Of a stretch of 64,000 bases of DNA, positions 26,080 through 34,335 are shown piece after piece. Where the stretch lies: assembly GCF_009674625.1 (NCBI RefSeq), contig NZ_WKJQ01000001.1:558001-622000 (forward strand), read 5' to 3'. Below the pieces are notes generated by a model, which was not told the DNA's origin, ran no database searches, and was given only the letters and a program-made list of their open reading frames with translations. Position 1 is the stretch's first letter. Each line of letters begins with the position of its first letter. This stretch comes from Haloferax marinum. Its GTDB lineage: Archaea > Halobacteriota > Halobacteria > Halobacteriales > Haloferacaceae. A program made the position numbers and the translations under genes.

Positions 26080-27195
26080 ATGTTCAGTAGAACCAAACTC
26101 GTCGCCATCGTCCTCACAGTCCTCGTAATTGGGTCTGTCGCGGGCGTGGTGACTGCACAACAAGCCCCGCCGACTGGCGGTGCTATCGTCATCGGTGAAG
26201 GCGAGACCTACACCGGTGATTTAGAAGCGACCGGTGGCTCGGTCATCATCGCCGGGACGGTCGACGGCGACGTATCCGTTGCAGCAGGTAGCGTCGTCGT
26301 GACGGAAACCGGCGAGGTGACTGGAATGCTCGAAGGCGTCGCAGGGAGCGTGACTATCGGCGGGACCGTCGGTGGTGACGTGAACCTCGCCGCAGGTGCC
26401 ATCCTCGTCCGCGACACCGCCACTATCGGCGGGACGATGGAGGCCGCAGGTGGGGAAGTCAGACTCGACGGAGCCGTCGTCGGTGACGTGAGAGTCGGAG
26501 CAGAGACGCTCATCGTCGGCCCCACCGCCCAAGTCGGCGGTGCGATGGAGTACGACGCAGCGTCGACGACTATCGACTCTGCCGCAACCATCGCTGGCGG
26601 TGCGACGCAAGTCGACGACCTCAACATCGTCGGCCCGCCCGTCTTTGGCGTCCCAGTTAGCCAGTTCGAAGGCCCGGTAATCCCCGCATGGGTGTTCACG
26701 GTCTACTGGCTCCTCGCCAACTTCGTAGTCGGCGCAATCATCGTCCTCGTCGCCCCCAACTTCGCTCGTCGCGTGACGGGTCTCGGGACGAAGAAAGCCG
26801 TTCGGAGTGGTGGCGTCGGACTGCTCCTCGTCTTCGCCATCCCAATCGTCTTGCTCGTCTTGCTCCTGACCATCATCGGCATCCCGCTGTCGTTCGCTGG
26901 CGGCGTTGGATTCCTCCTGGTGCTCTGGGTAGCGAGCATCTACGGTGCGCTCGTCCTCGGGACGTGGTTACTGTCGCTCGCGGACTACGAAAACCGCTGG
27001 GTGGCGCTGTTCGGTGGCCTGTTCATCCTAGCGCTCTTGGACTTCGTCCCACTCGGCGGCGTCATCGACTTCGTCGTCCTCCTCGTGGGGCTCGGCGCGT
27101 TCGCGCTGGCCCTGCGCGGTGAATCCGCTGACGAAGGCGACGAGAGCATGGCCGCTCCCGACGAAGGACCGCAAGAAGGCTCTCCGATGGCCTGA
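26080..27195 (+). CDS. Secreted/membrane bactofilin-like protein with polymer-forming repeats
   Basis: A 371-residue protein. A signal-like N-terminal helix (about 3-28) is followed by a right-handed beta-helix of short Gly-rich repeats (about 40-185, e.g. GGSVIIAGTVDGDVSVAAGS) and then four to five membrane helices (about 200-345) with an acidic tail. The beta-helix matches bactofilin-like polymer-forming domains. Archaeal bactofilin relatives (halofilins) affect cell shape in Haloferax, but I cannot say this is an orthologue. The ATG at 26080 is favoured by CATAAATTT about 27 nt upstream; a GTG lies 9 bp earlier in frame. Confidence 0.75.
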   Translation: MFSRTKLVAIVLTVLVIGSVAGVVTAQQAPPTGGAIVIGEGETYTGDLEATGGSVIIAGTVDGDVSVAAGSVVVTETGEVTGMLEGVAGSVTIGGTVGGDVNLAAGAILVRDTATIGGTMEAAGGEVRLDGAVVGDVRVGAETLIVGPTAQVGGAMEYDAASTTIDSAATIAGGATQVDDLNIVGPPVFGVPVSQFEGPVIPAWVFTVYWLLANFVVGAIIVLVAPNFARRVTGLGTKKAVRSGGVGLLLVFAIPIVLLVLLLTIIGIPLSFAGGVGFLLVLWVASIYGALVLGTWLLSLADYENRWVALFGGLFILALLDFVPLGGVIDFVVLLVGLGAFALALRGESADEGDESMAAPDEGPQEGSPMA

Positions 27196-27261
27196 CAGCG
27201 GTCAGACACTCCGTACAAACGCGGACGAACTATTATTACAGTCTACTTTGTCTGTCGAGTC

Positions 27262-28866
27262 ATGGAAGTCGATTACGAGGCTGAATTGGAATCGTTCGAG
27301 TGGGATATTCCCGAGGAGTACAACATCCCCGCAGTTATCGAATCGCACGCAGACTCGTTCGGTGACCGCGTCGCGCTGAAGTTCCGCGACGACGAGGGTG
27401 GACGGGACGAACGGACCTACGACGACCTCCGACAGGACATGAACCGATTCGCGAACGCGCTCGAATCGATGGGCGTCGACAAGGGTGACCGCGTCATTCA
27501 TCTTCTCCCGCGACACCCCGACGTCTTCGCCGTCCAACTGGGTGCGCTCAAGCGCGGCGCACTGCTGGTCCCGAGTTCGTCGATGCTCAAGCCGAAAGAT
27601 ATCGAGTTCCGCGCCAACGACTGTGCGGCGACGACGGCCGTCGTCCACCAGTCGCTCGTCGATATGGTCGACGACGTCCGCGACGACACCCCGCTCGAGA
27701 ACTTCGTCGTCGTCGGTGGTGAGGCCGACGGCTGGACCCAATTTTCCGAACTCGTCGACGGGGAGTCGGGTGAACACGACGGCCCCGAACTGAAGGCCGA
27801 AGACCCGATGTCTATCAACTACACCTCCGGGACGACCGGCCAACCCAAACCAGTTCGCCACCGCCACCGCTGGATGCGCTGCTTCGAACTCATCAACGCA
27901 CCCTACTGGTGGGGCGTCACGGCCGACGACGACCTGTCGGACGAACTCCTCTGGGCGACGACCGGAACCGGATGGGCGAAGTGGTTCTGGAGTCCCGTCG
28001 GCGTCGGCCTGACCACGGGTGCGACACAGTTCGTCTACCGCGGCGACTTCGAACCCGACACCTTCCTCGAAATCATGGAAGAAGAAGGCGTCACTCGCCT
28101 CTGTGCGGTCCCGACGCAGTACCGGATGTTCGCACAGCGTGACCTCGGCTCGTACGACCTCGCGCTGAAGGAAGTGCTCTCTGCCGGCGAACCGCTCAAC
28201 CGCGAACCCATCGAAGCGTTCCGCGAAGCGTTCGACGTCATCCCCCGCGACGGCTACGGCCAGACCGAGACGGTGGCGCTCCTCACGAACTACCCCGGAA
28301 TCGACGTGAAGCCTGGCAGCATGGGCAAGCCAACACCGGGTCTCGGCACCACCATCATCGACGAAGACGAGAACGAAGTCGCCGACGGCGAAATCGGAGA
28401 AATCGCCATCCCCGTCGGTTGTCCGGGTATCTTCGACGGCTACTACAACAAGCCGCACCTCGACGAGAAGACGTTCTCCGGCGACTACTACCGCACGGGT
28501 GACCTCGCCTCCCGAGACGAAGACGGCTACTTCTTCTTCGAAGGCCGCGCCGACGACATCATCATCTCGTCTGGCTACCGCATCGGCCCGTTCGAAGTCG
28601 AAGACGCACTCGTCTCGCACGACGCGGTCGCAGAGGCCGCCGCCGTCGCCAGTCCGCACGACGAACGTGGCAGCATCGTCAAGGCGTTCGTCGTCCTCGT
28701 CGACGGCTACGAGGGTTCTGACGAACTCGTCGACGAGTTACAGGACTTCATGAAACAGGAGACGGCACCGTACAAGTACCCGCGCGAAATCGAGTTCGTC
28801 GACGAACTGCCGAAGACGTCGTCGGGGAAGATTCGCCGTATCGAACTGCGCTCCCAAGAGAAGTAA
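27262..28866 (+). CDS. Acyl-CoA synthetase (AMP-forming)
   Basis: A 534-residue ANL-superfamily enzyme. The P-loop-like motif YTSGTTGQPKP (about 187-197), the adenylation motif GYGQTET, the hinge TGDLASRDEDGY, the SGYRIGPFEVED loop and the C-terminal catalytic Lys (TSSGKIRR, near 525) are all present. It activates a carboxylic acid with ATP and CoA. The length and motif wording fit the acetyl/medium-chain acyl group. The exact acid is not known. A TATA-like CTATTATTACA lies about 27 nt upstream, so the mRNA is probably leaderless. Confidence 0.92.
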   Translation: MEVDYEAELESFEWDIPEEYNIPAVIESHADSFGDRVALKFRDDEGGRDERTYDDLRQDMNRFANALESMGVDKGDRVIHLLPRHPDVFAVQLGALKRGALLVPSSSMLKPKDIEFRANDCAATTAVVHQSLVDMVDDVRDDTPLENFVVVGGEADGWTQFSELVDGESGEHDGPELKAEDPMSINYTSGTTGQPKPVRHRHRWMRCFELINAPYWWGVTADDDLSDELLWATTGTGWAKWFWSPVGVGLTTGATQFVYRGDFEPDTFLEIMEEEGVTRLCAVPTQYRMFAQRDLGSYDLALKEVLSAGEPLNREPIEAFREAFDVIPRDGYGQTETVALLTNYPGIDVKPGSMGKPTPGLGTTIIDEDENEVADGEIGEIAIPVGCPGIFDGYYNKPHLDEKTFSGDYYRTGDLASRDEDGYFFFEGRADDIIISSGYRIGPFEVEDALVSHDAVAEAAAVASPHDERGSIVKAFVVLVDGYEGSDELVDELQDFMKQETAPYKYPREIEFVDELPKTSSGKIRRIELRSQEK

Positions 28867-28926
28867 CTCCTCTCGGCTCTCGTCAGACGGTTTACTTTCT
28901 TTACGTGTCGCCCCCTCGTGACCTGC

Positions 28927-29721
28927 ATGTACATCGCGGACCAGACGTGGCCGGAACTCGGTGAGTACGTCGCAGAATCGTCGCTGGCCGTCGTTCCACT
29001 CGGTTCGACAGAACAACACGGGCCACACCTTCCGCTCGCCACCGACCACCTCATCGCCGAGTCGTTGGCACGCGCCGCGACCGAGCGAACCGGCCATCTC
29101 TGTACCCCGACAGTGAACGTCGGCGTGAGTCCACATCACCGCCAGTTCCACGGGACGATGTGGGTAGACGCCCCGCAGTTCCGCGACTACGTCGAGTCGA
29201 TGACGCGAAATCTCGCGTACCACGGCATCGACCGCGTCGTGTTCGTCAACGCCCACGGCGGCAACGTCCAGCACCTCCGAGAGGTCGGTCGGCGACTCCG
29301 CGACGACGGGACGATGTACGCCATCGAGTGGATGTGGGACGAGTCGATTCCGGACCTCGTCAGAGAACTGTTCGACCACCCAGGTCCACACGGCGGACCG
29401 AAGGAGACGGCGATGATAATGCACATCGCACGTGACCTCGTCAGAGACGACCGATTGACGGACGCTCGGGATGGCGGCGTCGTCGACCTCTCCAGCGACC
29501 ACCTCCGCGAACACGGGGCACGAACGTTCTACGACGCAATCGAGAACTCGGAGAACGGCGTCTTCGGTGACCAGACCGACGCGACTCCCGAAGCGGGCGC
29601 GAAACTGTTCGAGGCGGCCACAGACCAACTCGTCCACCTCGTCGAATGGCTCGACGACCGACCGATTTCGAACCTTATGGCCCCTGCACACGTCGACCCG
29701 CAACCGGGCGAACGCAGATGA
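28927..29721 (+). CDS. Creatininase-family metal hydrolase (ArfB-like)
   Basis: A 264-residue protein of the creatininase superfamily. The metal-site motifs are in order: EQHGPHLPLATDH, then the NAHGGN loop, and a later Glu (HGGPKETAM). In archaea one member (ArfB) deformylates an early pyrimidine intermediate of riboflavin and F420 synthesis. Others act on different amides. The gene overlaps the photolyase downstream by ATGA. The ATG at 28927 lies 27-29 nt after a TATA-like CTTTCTTTAC. The riboflavin-pathway role is inferred, not shown. Confidence 0.8.
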   Translation: MYIADQTWPELGEYVAESSLAVVPLGSTEQHGPHLPLATDHLIAESLARAATERTGHLCTPTVNVGVSPHHRQFHGTMWVDAPQFRDYVESMTRNLAYHGIDRVVFVNAHGGNVQHLREVGRRLRDDGTMYAIEWMWDESIPDLVRELFDHPGPHGGPKETAMIMHIARDLVRDDRLTDARDGGVVDLSSDHLREHGARTFYDAIENSENGVFGDQTDATPEAGAKLFEAATDQLVHLVEWLDDRPISNLMAPAHVDPQPGERR

Positions 29722-31214
29722 CCGTCTGGGTCCTCGGTGACCAACTCAACCCGGAGACGACGCCACTCCAGCACGAGGACCACGTGCTCATGATAGAGGC
29801 GCACAACTTCGGTGAGCGACTGCCGTATCACCCGCAGAAACTGGTGCTGGTGTTCTCCGCGATGCGCCACTTCAGAGACGAACTTCGAGAGCGGGGCTAC
29901 GAGGTGACGTACATCCAAGCCGAGACGTTCGCCGCCGGCCTGGACCGATTCTACGACGCTGTACCCGGTGCAGACCTCGTCGTGATGGACCCGCCGAGTC
30001 ACGGTGCAGGCGAACGATTTCGACACCTCGTCGAATCCCGTGGCGGGTCGCTCACGCTCGTCGAAAACGACCTGTTTCTCACGACACCTGCCGAGTTCGA
30101 CGCCTGGGCGGGCGACACGGAGTCCTATCGGCAAGAACACTGGTACCGACACGTCCGCCGGGAGACGGGTATCCTGATGGACGGCGACGACCCGGCCGGC
30201 GGTGAGTGGAACTACGACGACCAGAACCGGGAGACACCACCCGGCGATTGGACACCGCCCTCTGCGCCGCGGTTCCTCCCTGACGACGTAACCGAGGAGG
30301 TCGTCGAATTCGTCCAAGAACGGTATCCCGATGCGTGGGGCTCTGCCGACGAGTTCGTCTGGCCGGTGACCCGTGACGAGGCCAGACGGGCCCTCGACCA
30401 CTTCGTCGAGAACCGACTCGCCGACTTCGGTCCGTACCAGGATGCGATGGTCGGCGGCGAGTGGGCGCTCTGTCACTCACTGCTGTCGGCCGCCATCAAC
30501 CTCGGCTTGCTCACTCCCCACGAGGTCGTCACCGCCGTCGAGACTGCGTACAGAGACGGGAAGGCACCGCTCAACAGCGTCGAAGGCTTCGTCCGGCAAG
30601 TCGTCGGCTGGCGCGAGTTCATGCGACACGTGTACCGGCGGTCGATGCCCGAGTTGGCGGAGGCGAACCAACTCGACCAGACAGCATCGCTTCCAGCGGC
30701 GTATTGGACCGGCGAAACGGAGATGCGCTGTCTCTCGGAAGCGGTGGGCCACGTCTACGACCACGGCTACGCCCACCACATCGAACGCCTGATGGTGCTT
30801 TCGAACTTCGCACTCGTCTACGGCGTCGACCCACAGGCGCTCAACCGATGGTTCCACCTCGGGTTCGTGGACGCGTATCACTGGGTAACGACGCCGAACG
30901 TCGTGGGTATGGGGTCGTTCGCCACCGACGTGCTCTCGTCGAAACCCTACGCTTCGTCCGGAAACTACGTGAACAGGATGTCTGACTACTGCGCGTCGTG
31001 TCCCTACGCCGTCTCGAAGACGACTGGTGAGAACGCGTGTCCGTTCAACGCGCTCTACTGGGACTTCTTGAAGCGACACGAGGCAGTGCTTCGAGGGACG
31101 GGTCGGATGGGGCTCATGTACTCACACGTCGACAGGAAAGACGACGACGAGTGGGAGAAAATCGAGGCGCGTGCGGCCGAACTTCGGCAGATGGGTCGAG
31201 ACGGCACGCTCTGA
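29718..31214 (+). CDS. FeS-type bacterial cryptochrome/photolyase (FeS-BCP)
   Basis: A 498-residue flavoprotein of the cryptochrome/photolyase family. The N-terminal antenna domain starts MTVWVLGDQLNP, and the all-helical FAD domain fills the rest. Four cysteines at 338, 425, 428 and 441 have the spacing of the [4Fe-4S] ligands of PhrB-type proteins. This places it with FeS-BCP enzymes, which repair (6-4) photoproducts or act as light sensors and use 6,7-dimethyl-8-ribityllumazine as antenna. The ATG at 29718 overlaps the upstream gene by ATGA and gives the normal family start. Repair versus sensing cannot be settled from the sequence. Confidence 0.9.
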   Translation: MTVWVLGDQLNPETTPLQHEDHVLMIEAHNFGERLPYHPQKLVLVFSAMRHFRDELRERGYEVTYIQAETFAAGLDRFYDAVPGADLVVMDPPSHGAGERFRHLVESRGGSLTLVENDLFLTTPAEFDAWAGDTESYRQEHWYRHVRRETGILMDGDDPAGGEWNYDDQNRETPPGDWTPPSAPRFLPDDVTEEVVEFVQERYPDAWGSADEFVWPVTRDEARRALDHFVENRLADFGPYQDAMVGGEWALCHSLLSAAINLGLLTPHEVVTAVETAYRDGKAPLNSVEGFVRQVVGWREFMRHVYRRSMPELAEANQLDQTASLPAAYWTGETEMRCLSEAVGHVYDHGYAHHIERLMVLSNFALVYGVDPQALNRWFHLGFVDAYHWVTTPNVVGMGSFATDVLSSKPYASSGNYVNRMSDYCASCPYAVSKTTGENACPFNALYWDFLKRHEAVLRGTGRMGLMYSHVDRKDDDEWEKIEARAAELRQMGRDGTL

Positions 31215-31248
31215 ACGTCCCGGTGCAGTCGCTCACCGTGTGAAAATG

Positions 31249-31263
31249 GAAAACTCTGTTTTC
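31249..31263. terminator. Hairpin terminator between convergent genes
   Basis: GAAAAC-TCT-GTTTTC is a perfect inverted repeat with a 3-nt loop. It sits between the photolyase stop (31214) and the cold-shock gene stop (31296) and gives T-runs in both directions. Confidence 0.55.
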
Positions 31264-31295
31264 GGTCTCGTCTCTCGGGTCGGAACGTCGCAGAC

Positions 31296-31490
31296 TTAGA
31301 GTCGTTTTACGTTGACCGCTCGGGGACCTTTGTCGGCCTGTTCGATGTCGAATTCGATCTCCTGACCCTCTTCGAGGTCGGGACCACCGATATCTTCCAT
31401 GTGGAAGAACACGTCGTCGTCGTGGTCTTCGGTTTCGATGAATCCGTATCCGCCGGAGGACTTGAAGAATGCAACCTTGCCTTTCGCCAT
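31296..31490 (-). CDS. cspA: Cold-shock domain protein (CspA family)
   Basis: A 64-residue OB-fold protein with RNP1 (GYGFIET) and RNP2 (VFFHMED), the single-stranded nucleic-acid-binding motifs of CspA proteins. Haloarchaeal members help RNA folding and show cold or growth-phase control. The TATA-like CTTATG on the minus strand sits about 30 nt upstream. The gene is monocistronic, flanked by terminators. Confidence 0.95.
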   Translation of the reverse strand: MAKGKVAFFKSSGGYGFIETEDHDDDVFFHMEDIGGPDLEEGQEIEFDIEQADKGPRAVNVKRL

Positions 31491-31582
31491 TGCGTGTCAC
31501 AAGTCGTCTGTGGAGGCCATAAGGGTTCCGCCAGTTGACAACATACCCCACAGGGCGAGTGGTGAAAACGCTGTGCGCGCGC

Positions 31583-32164
31583 TCAGTCGTCGCGTCGCTC
31601 TCGACCCAGTGTGTGGAACTCTTCGTTGGGTCGCATATCCGCGAACATCGCCATGCGATTGCTCAGGTTGAAGAAGGCGGTGACGGCACCGATGTCCCAC
31701 ACTGCTTCCTCGGAGAACCCTACGTCTCGGAGGCGCTGGAGGTCGTCGTCTCCAACTTCCACGGGTCGCTCGGTGAGTTTGACCGCCACGTCGAGCATCG
31801 TCTTGTGTTTCTCGGAGATATCCGCAGACCGGTAGTTGGCGACGAGTTGGTCGGCCAAGAGCGGGTCTTTGGCGTAGATGCGGAGGAGTGCGCCGTGGGC
31901 GACGTTGCAGTAGTAGCAGTGGTTGACGCCCGAGACAGCGACGATTATCATCTCGACTTCGTGGCGCTCCAAGTCGGTGTCTTCGACGAGGGCATCGTGG
32001 TAGTCGAAGAAGGCACGCCAGTGCGAGGGTTTGTACGCGAATCCGGCGAAGACGTTGGGCGTAAAGCCCGCGCGTTCGGTCTCCGATTCGATTCGCTCGC
32101 GGAGGTCGTCGGGCAGTTCGTCGAGGTCGGGAACCGGGAATCGAGTCATTGCGTCGTCGTCCAT
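31583..32164 (-). CDS. Carboxymuconolactone decarboxylase/AhpD-family peroxidase-related protein
   Basis: A 193-residue helical protein. The AhpD-type active site Cys83-Tyr-Tyr-Cys86 with His90 (NHCYYCNVAHG) is intact, so a thiol peroxidase or reductase function is plausible. Such proteins often act with peroxiredoxin or as alkylhydroperoxidase-like enzymes. A TATA-like GTTAAGG on the minus strand about 27 nt before the ATG at 32164 supports this start over the in-frame ATG five codons in. Confidence 0.88.
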   Translation of the reverse strand: MDDDAMTRFPVPDLDELPDDLRERIESETERAGFTPNVFAGFAYKPSHWRAFFDYHDALVEDTDLERHEVEMIIVAVSGVNHCYYCNVAHGALLRIYAKDPLLADQLVANYRSADISEKHKTMLDVAVKLTERPVEVGDDDLQRLRDVGFSEEAVWDIGAVTAFFNLSNRMAMFADMRPNEEFHTLGRERRDD

Positions 32165-32241
32165 GCGTCGGTGGACTCTCGGACGGACCTTAACGATTCC
32201 TCAGATTCGAGAACTGATACGCCCGTCCGAGTACGGTCGAA

Positions 32242-32736
32242 TCAGACCAGCACCGAGAGATACGTCGCCGCCGCGACCGCGAAGAGGCCCAGTGCGAACA
32301 GGCCGTGGTTGGCGATGGTGTTGTCGGCGGTCCACAGCGAGAGCGTGAACTTCCGTGAGGAGACGGGCCACAGCGGGCGGATCCCGGCGGGCGTGAGAAC
32401 GTCCCCGAGCAGGTGTGCGACGATGGTGAGCGTCCCAACGGCGAACCCGAACGCACCGACCATCACTGCCGTGGAGTCTGTCTGGCCAGCGTTGCTCGCG
32501 AGCAGGTATGCTCCGCCACCGCCGACGCCGCCGACGAGCACCGCGAACAGGAGTGTGTGCGTCGGCCCGCGGTGAGAGAGACCGGGGACGCGCATGTCGT
32601 AGTCCGGAAGCATCGCCAACCAGCACATCACCGCTCCAGCGACGAACGTGAGTTCGGGATAGCCCGCTTGCAGGAGGGCGAACCCGAACGGGGCGAACAC
32701 GAGGAGCGAGACGCCCCAGTGACCGGTTCGATACAT
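32242..32736 (-). CDS. YdjM-type membrane metal-dependent hydrolase
   Basis: A 164-residue membrane protein of the DUF457/YdjM family. Motifs are LPDYDMRVPGLSHRGPTH (with conserved Asp and His pairs) and AHLLGDVLTPAG. The family is annotated as inner-membrane, LexA-binding or metal-dependent hydrolase, and the reaction is unknown. A TATA-like CATTATG on the minus strand about 28 nt upstream supports the ATG at 32736. Overlapping longer ORFs in other frames are shadows. Confidence 0.85.
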   Translation of the reverse strand: MYRTGHWGVSLLVFAPFGFALLQAGYPELTFVAGAVMCWLAMLPDYDMRVPGLSHRGPTHTLLFAVLVGGVGGGGAYLLASNAGQTDSTAVMVGAFGFAVGTLTIVAHLLGDVLTPAGIRPLWPVSSRKFTLSLWTADNTIANHGLFALGLFAVAAATYLSVLV

Positions 32737-32784
32737 TCACTCGTTGTGGTGGCGGTATCGTACATAATGTTTCGCTCCGTCTTT

Positions 32785-32862
32785 TCGCCTCGTCTCTGTC
32801 AGGTAGTCTCTCGCCCCGTCTCTGTCAGATAGCCACTCGCCCCGGCGTCTGTCCGCGCAGAC
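32785..32862. repeat. Short 26-bp direct repeat (2 clear copies plus a partial)
   Basis: Two 26-bp units at 32785-32810 and 32811-32836, each opening TCGCC and sharing GTCTCTGTCA, are followed by a partial third (TCGCCCCGG) in the divergent region between the DUF457 gene and the MscS gene. It resembles the minisatellites elsewhere in the window but is shorter and not between gene ends. Confidence 0.6.
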
Positions 32863-32917
32863 AGAGTGTCACCAAGCCGGAACAATGGTTAACCGCGCTG
32901 GCCGCGACGTGCACTCC

Positions 32918-34102
32918 ATGAGCCAGCACTTCTCTGAACTTCTCTCGGGACTGTCGGCAGTGGAGGCGACGCTCCTCGTGTTGCTCATCTCTGTCGGCGG
33001 GGCGTTCGTGATGGAGGCCGTCGTCATACGCCTCTTGTTGCAGTACACGAGGCGGACAGAGACTGCCCTCGACAACATCGTCATCCAAGAAATCCGGTGG
33101 CCAATCGTCGTCACCGTCTCGCTGGCCGGTATCTATCTGTTCGCTCAGACCCCGTCGGTCGCGACAGCGCTCGTCGTCGACGACGCAGTGCTCGACCGGT
33201 TCTTCGGCCTTCCCTCCATCTCCGTCGGTATCGTCGTCTGGGCGTGGGCGCTGAACCGCCTCGTCAACCGTCTCGTCGAGTCGGTCAAGGACAAAGGGAG
33301 TCGGTTCGACTTCGCGCCGGTGTTTTCGAACATCTGGACCCTCGTCGTCTCTATCGGGACTATCGGTGCGCTGTTGTACATCTGGGGCATCGAAATCACA
33401 CCACTGTTCGCCGGCGCGGGTATCGCTGGCATCGCCGTGGGGTTCGCCGCGAAAGACACCGTCGCCAACTTCTTCGGTGGAATCGCACTCTACTTCGACG
33501 ACACGTACAAGATAGGCGACTACGTCGTCCTCGACTCCGGTGAAGCGGGGACGGTCGTCAAAGTCGGGATTCGCTCGACGACGCTCCTCACCCGCGACGA
33601 ACTCCTCGTCACCGTTCCGAACTCCGTGCTCAACGCCGCGAAGATAATCAACGAGTCCGCGCCGGACCGCCGTCGCCGGATGAAAGTGCCTATCGGCGTG
33701 GCGTACGGAACCGATATCGACCAGTTCGAAGATATTCTCGTCGAGTTGGCTCTCGACGAGCCACTCGTCCTCGACACGCCGCGTCCCCGCGCACGGTTCC
33801 GCACATTCGGCGCCGACGCACTCGAATACGAACTCGTCTGCTGGGTCAACAGTCCACTCAAGCGCGGGAAAGCGACACACAAGCTCAACCGAGAGATATA
33901 CAAACGATTGAACGAGGCGGACATCGGGATTCCCTACCCACAGCGCGACGTTCACGTCCACACGGCCGAACCGGCTTCGGCGACCCGTTCCGTGATGAAG
34001 GAACTGTCGAACGGTGGAACGACCCGCACTCGAGAAGACGACGGTTTCGACGAAGACGACGCCGAAGACAGCGACTACGACGAGTTGCTAGACGACGAGT
34101 GA
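32918..34102 (+). CDS. mscS: MscS-family mechanosensitive channel
   Basis: About 394 residues. Three to four membrane helices precede the MscS pore helix and beta domain (GIAGIAVGFAAKDTVANFFG, then DTYKIGDYVVLDSGEAGTV), and an acidic C-terminal tail follows. MscS channels release solutes on hypo-osmotic shock, which matters in high-salt habitats. The ATG at 32918 is favoured by a GTTAAC box about 28 nt upstream. An in-frame ATG at 32885 is possible but lies over that box. Confidence 0.92.
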   Translation: MSQHFSELLSGLSAVEATLLVLLISVGGAFVMEAVVIRLLLQYTRRTETALDNIVIQEIRWPIVVTVSLAGIYLFAQTPSVATALVVDDAVLDRFFGLPSISVGIVVWAWALNRLVNRLVESVKDKGSRFDFAPVFSNIWTLVVSIGTIGALLYIWGIEITPLFAGAGIAGIAVGFAAKDTVANFFGGIALYFDDTYKIGDYVVLDSGEAGTVVKVGIRSTTLLTRDELLVTVPNSVLNAAKIINESAPDRRRRMKVPIGVAYGTDIDQFEDILVELALDEPLVLDTPRPRARFRTFGADALEYELVCWVNSPLKRGKATHKLNREIYKRLNEADIGIPYPQRDVHVHTAEPASATRSVMKELSNGGTTRTREDDGFDEDDAEDSDYDELLDDE

Positions 34103-34142
34103 CTGGCGGGAACGTTAACCCTCGAGAGGCCTACGTTCTGGT

Positions 34143-34280
34143 ATGCTTCAACTCGGACCGCTGGACACGCTCATCCAGACGTTCGGTCCCTTCGTCATCC
34201 CGGTGCTTCTCTTCGCCGCCGGTCTCGTGGGGTATCTCGTCTTCGTCGCGCTCGGACAACTTCGGGTGGGTGACGACTGA
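34143..34280 (+). CDS. 45-residue single-helix membrane protein
   Basis: A small ORF of 45 codons (MLQLGPLDTLIQTFG...). A hydrophobic helix fills residues 16-38 (FVIPVLLFAAGLVGYLVFVA), followed by a short charged tail (LRVGDD). A TATA-like GTTAAC lies about 27 nt upstream of the ATG, the same layout as MscS just upstream, so it is probably a real leaderless gene. It resembles small conserved haloarchaeal proteins. The function is unknown. Confidence 0.7.
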   Translation: MLQLGPLDTLIQTFGPFVIPVLLFAAGLVGYLVFVALGQLRVGDD

Positions 34281-34335
34281 CCACCGCCGCCTCGCCCAGC
34301 GGGTATTCCTGCGGGTGTGAGTGCTGGCTAGTCGA

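Noticed and set aside
32825..33961. Minus-strand ORF opposite mscS
   Set aside because: It is the antisense shadow of a clear MscS channel.
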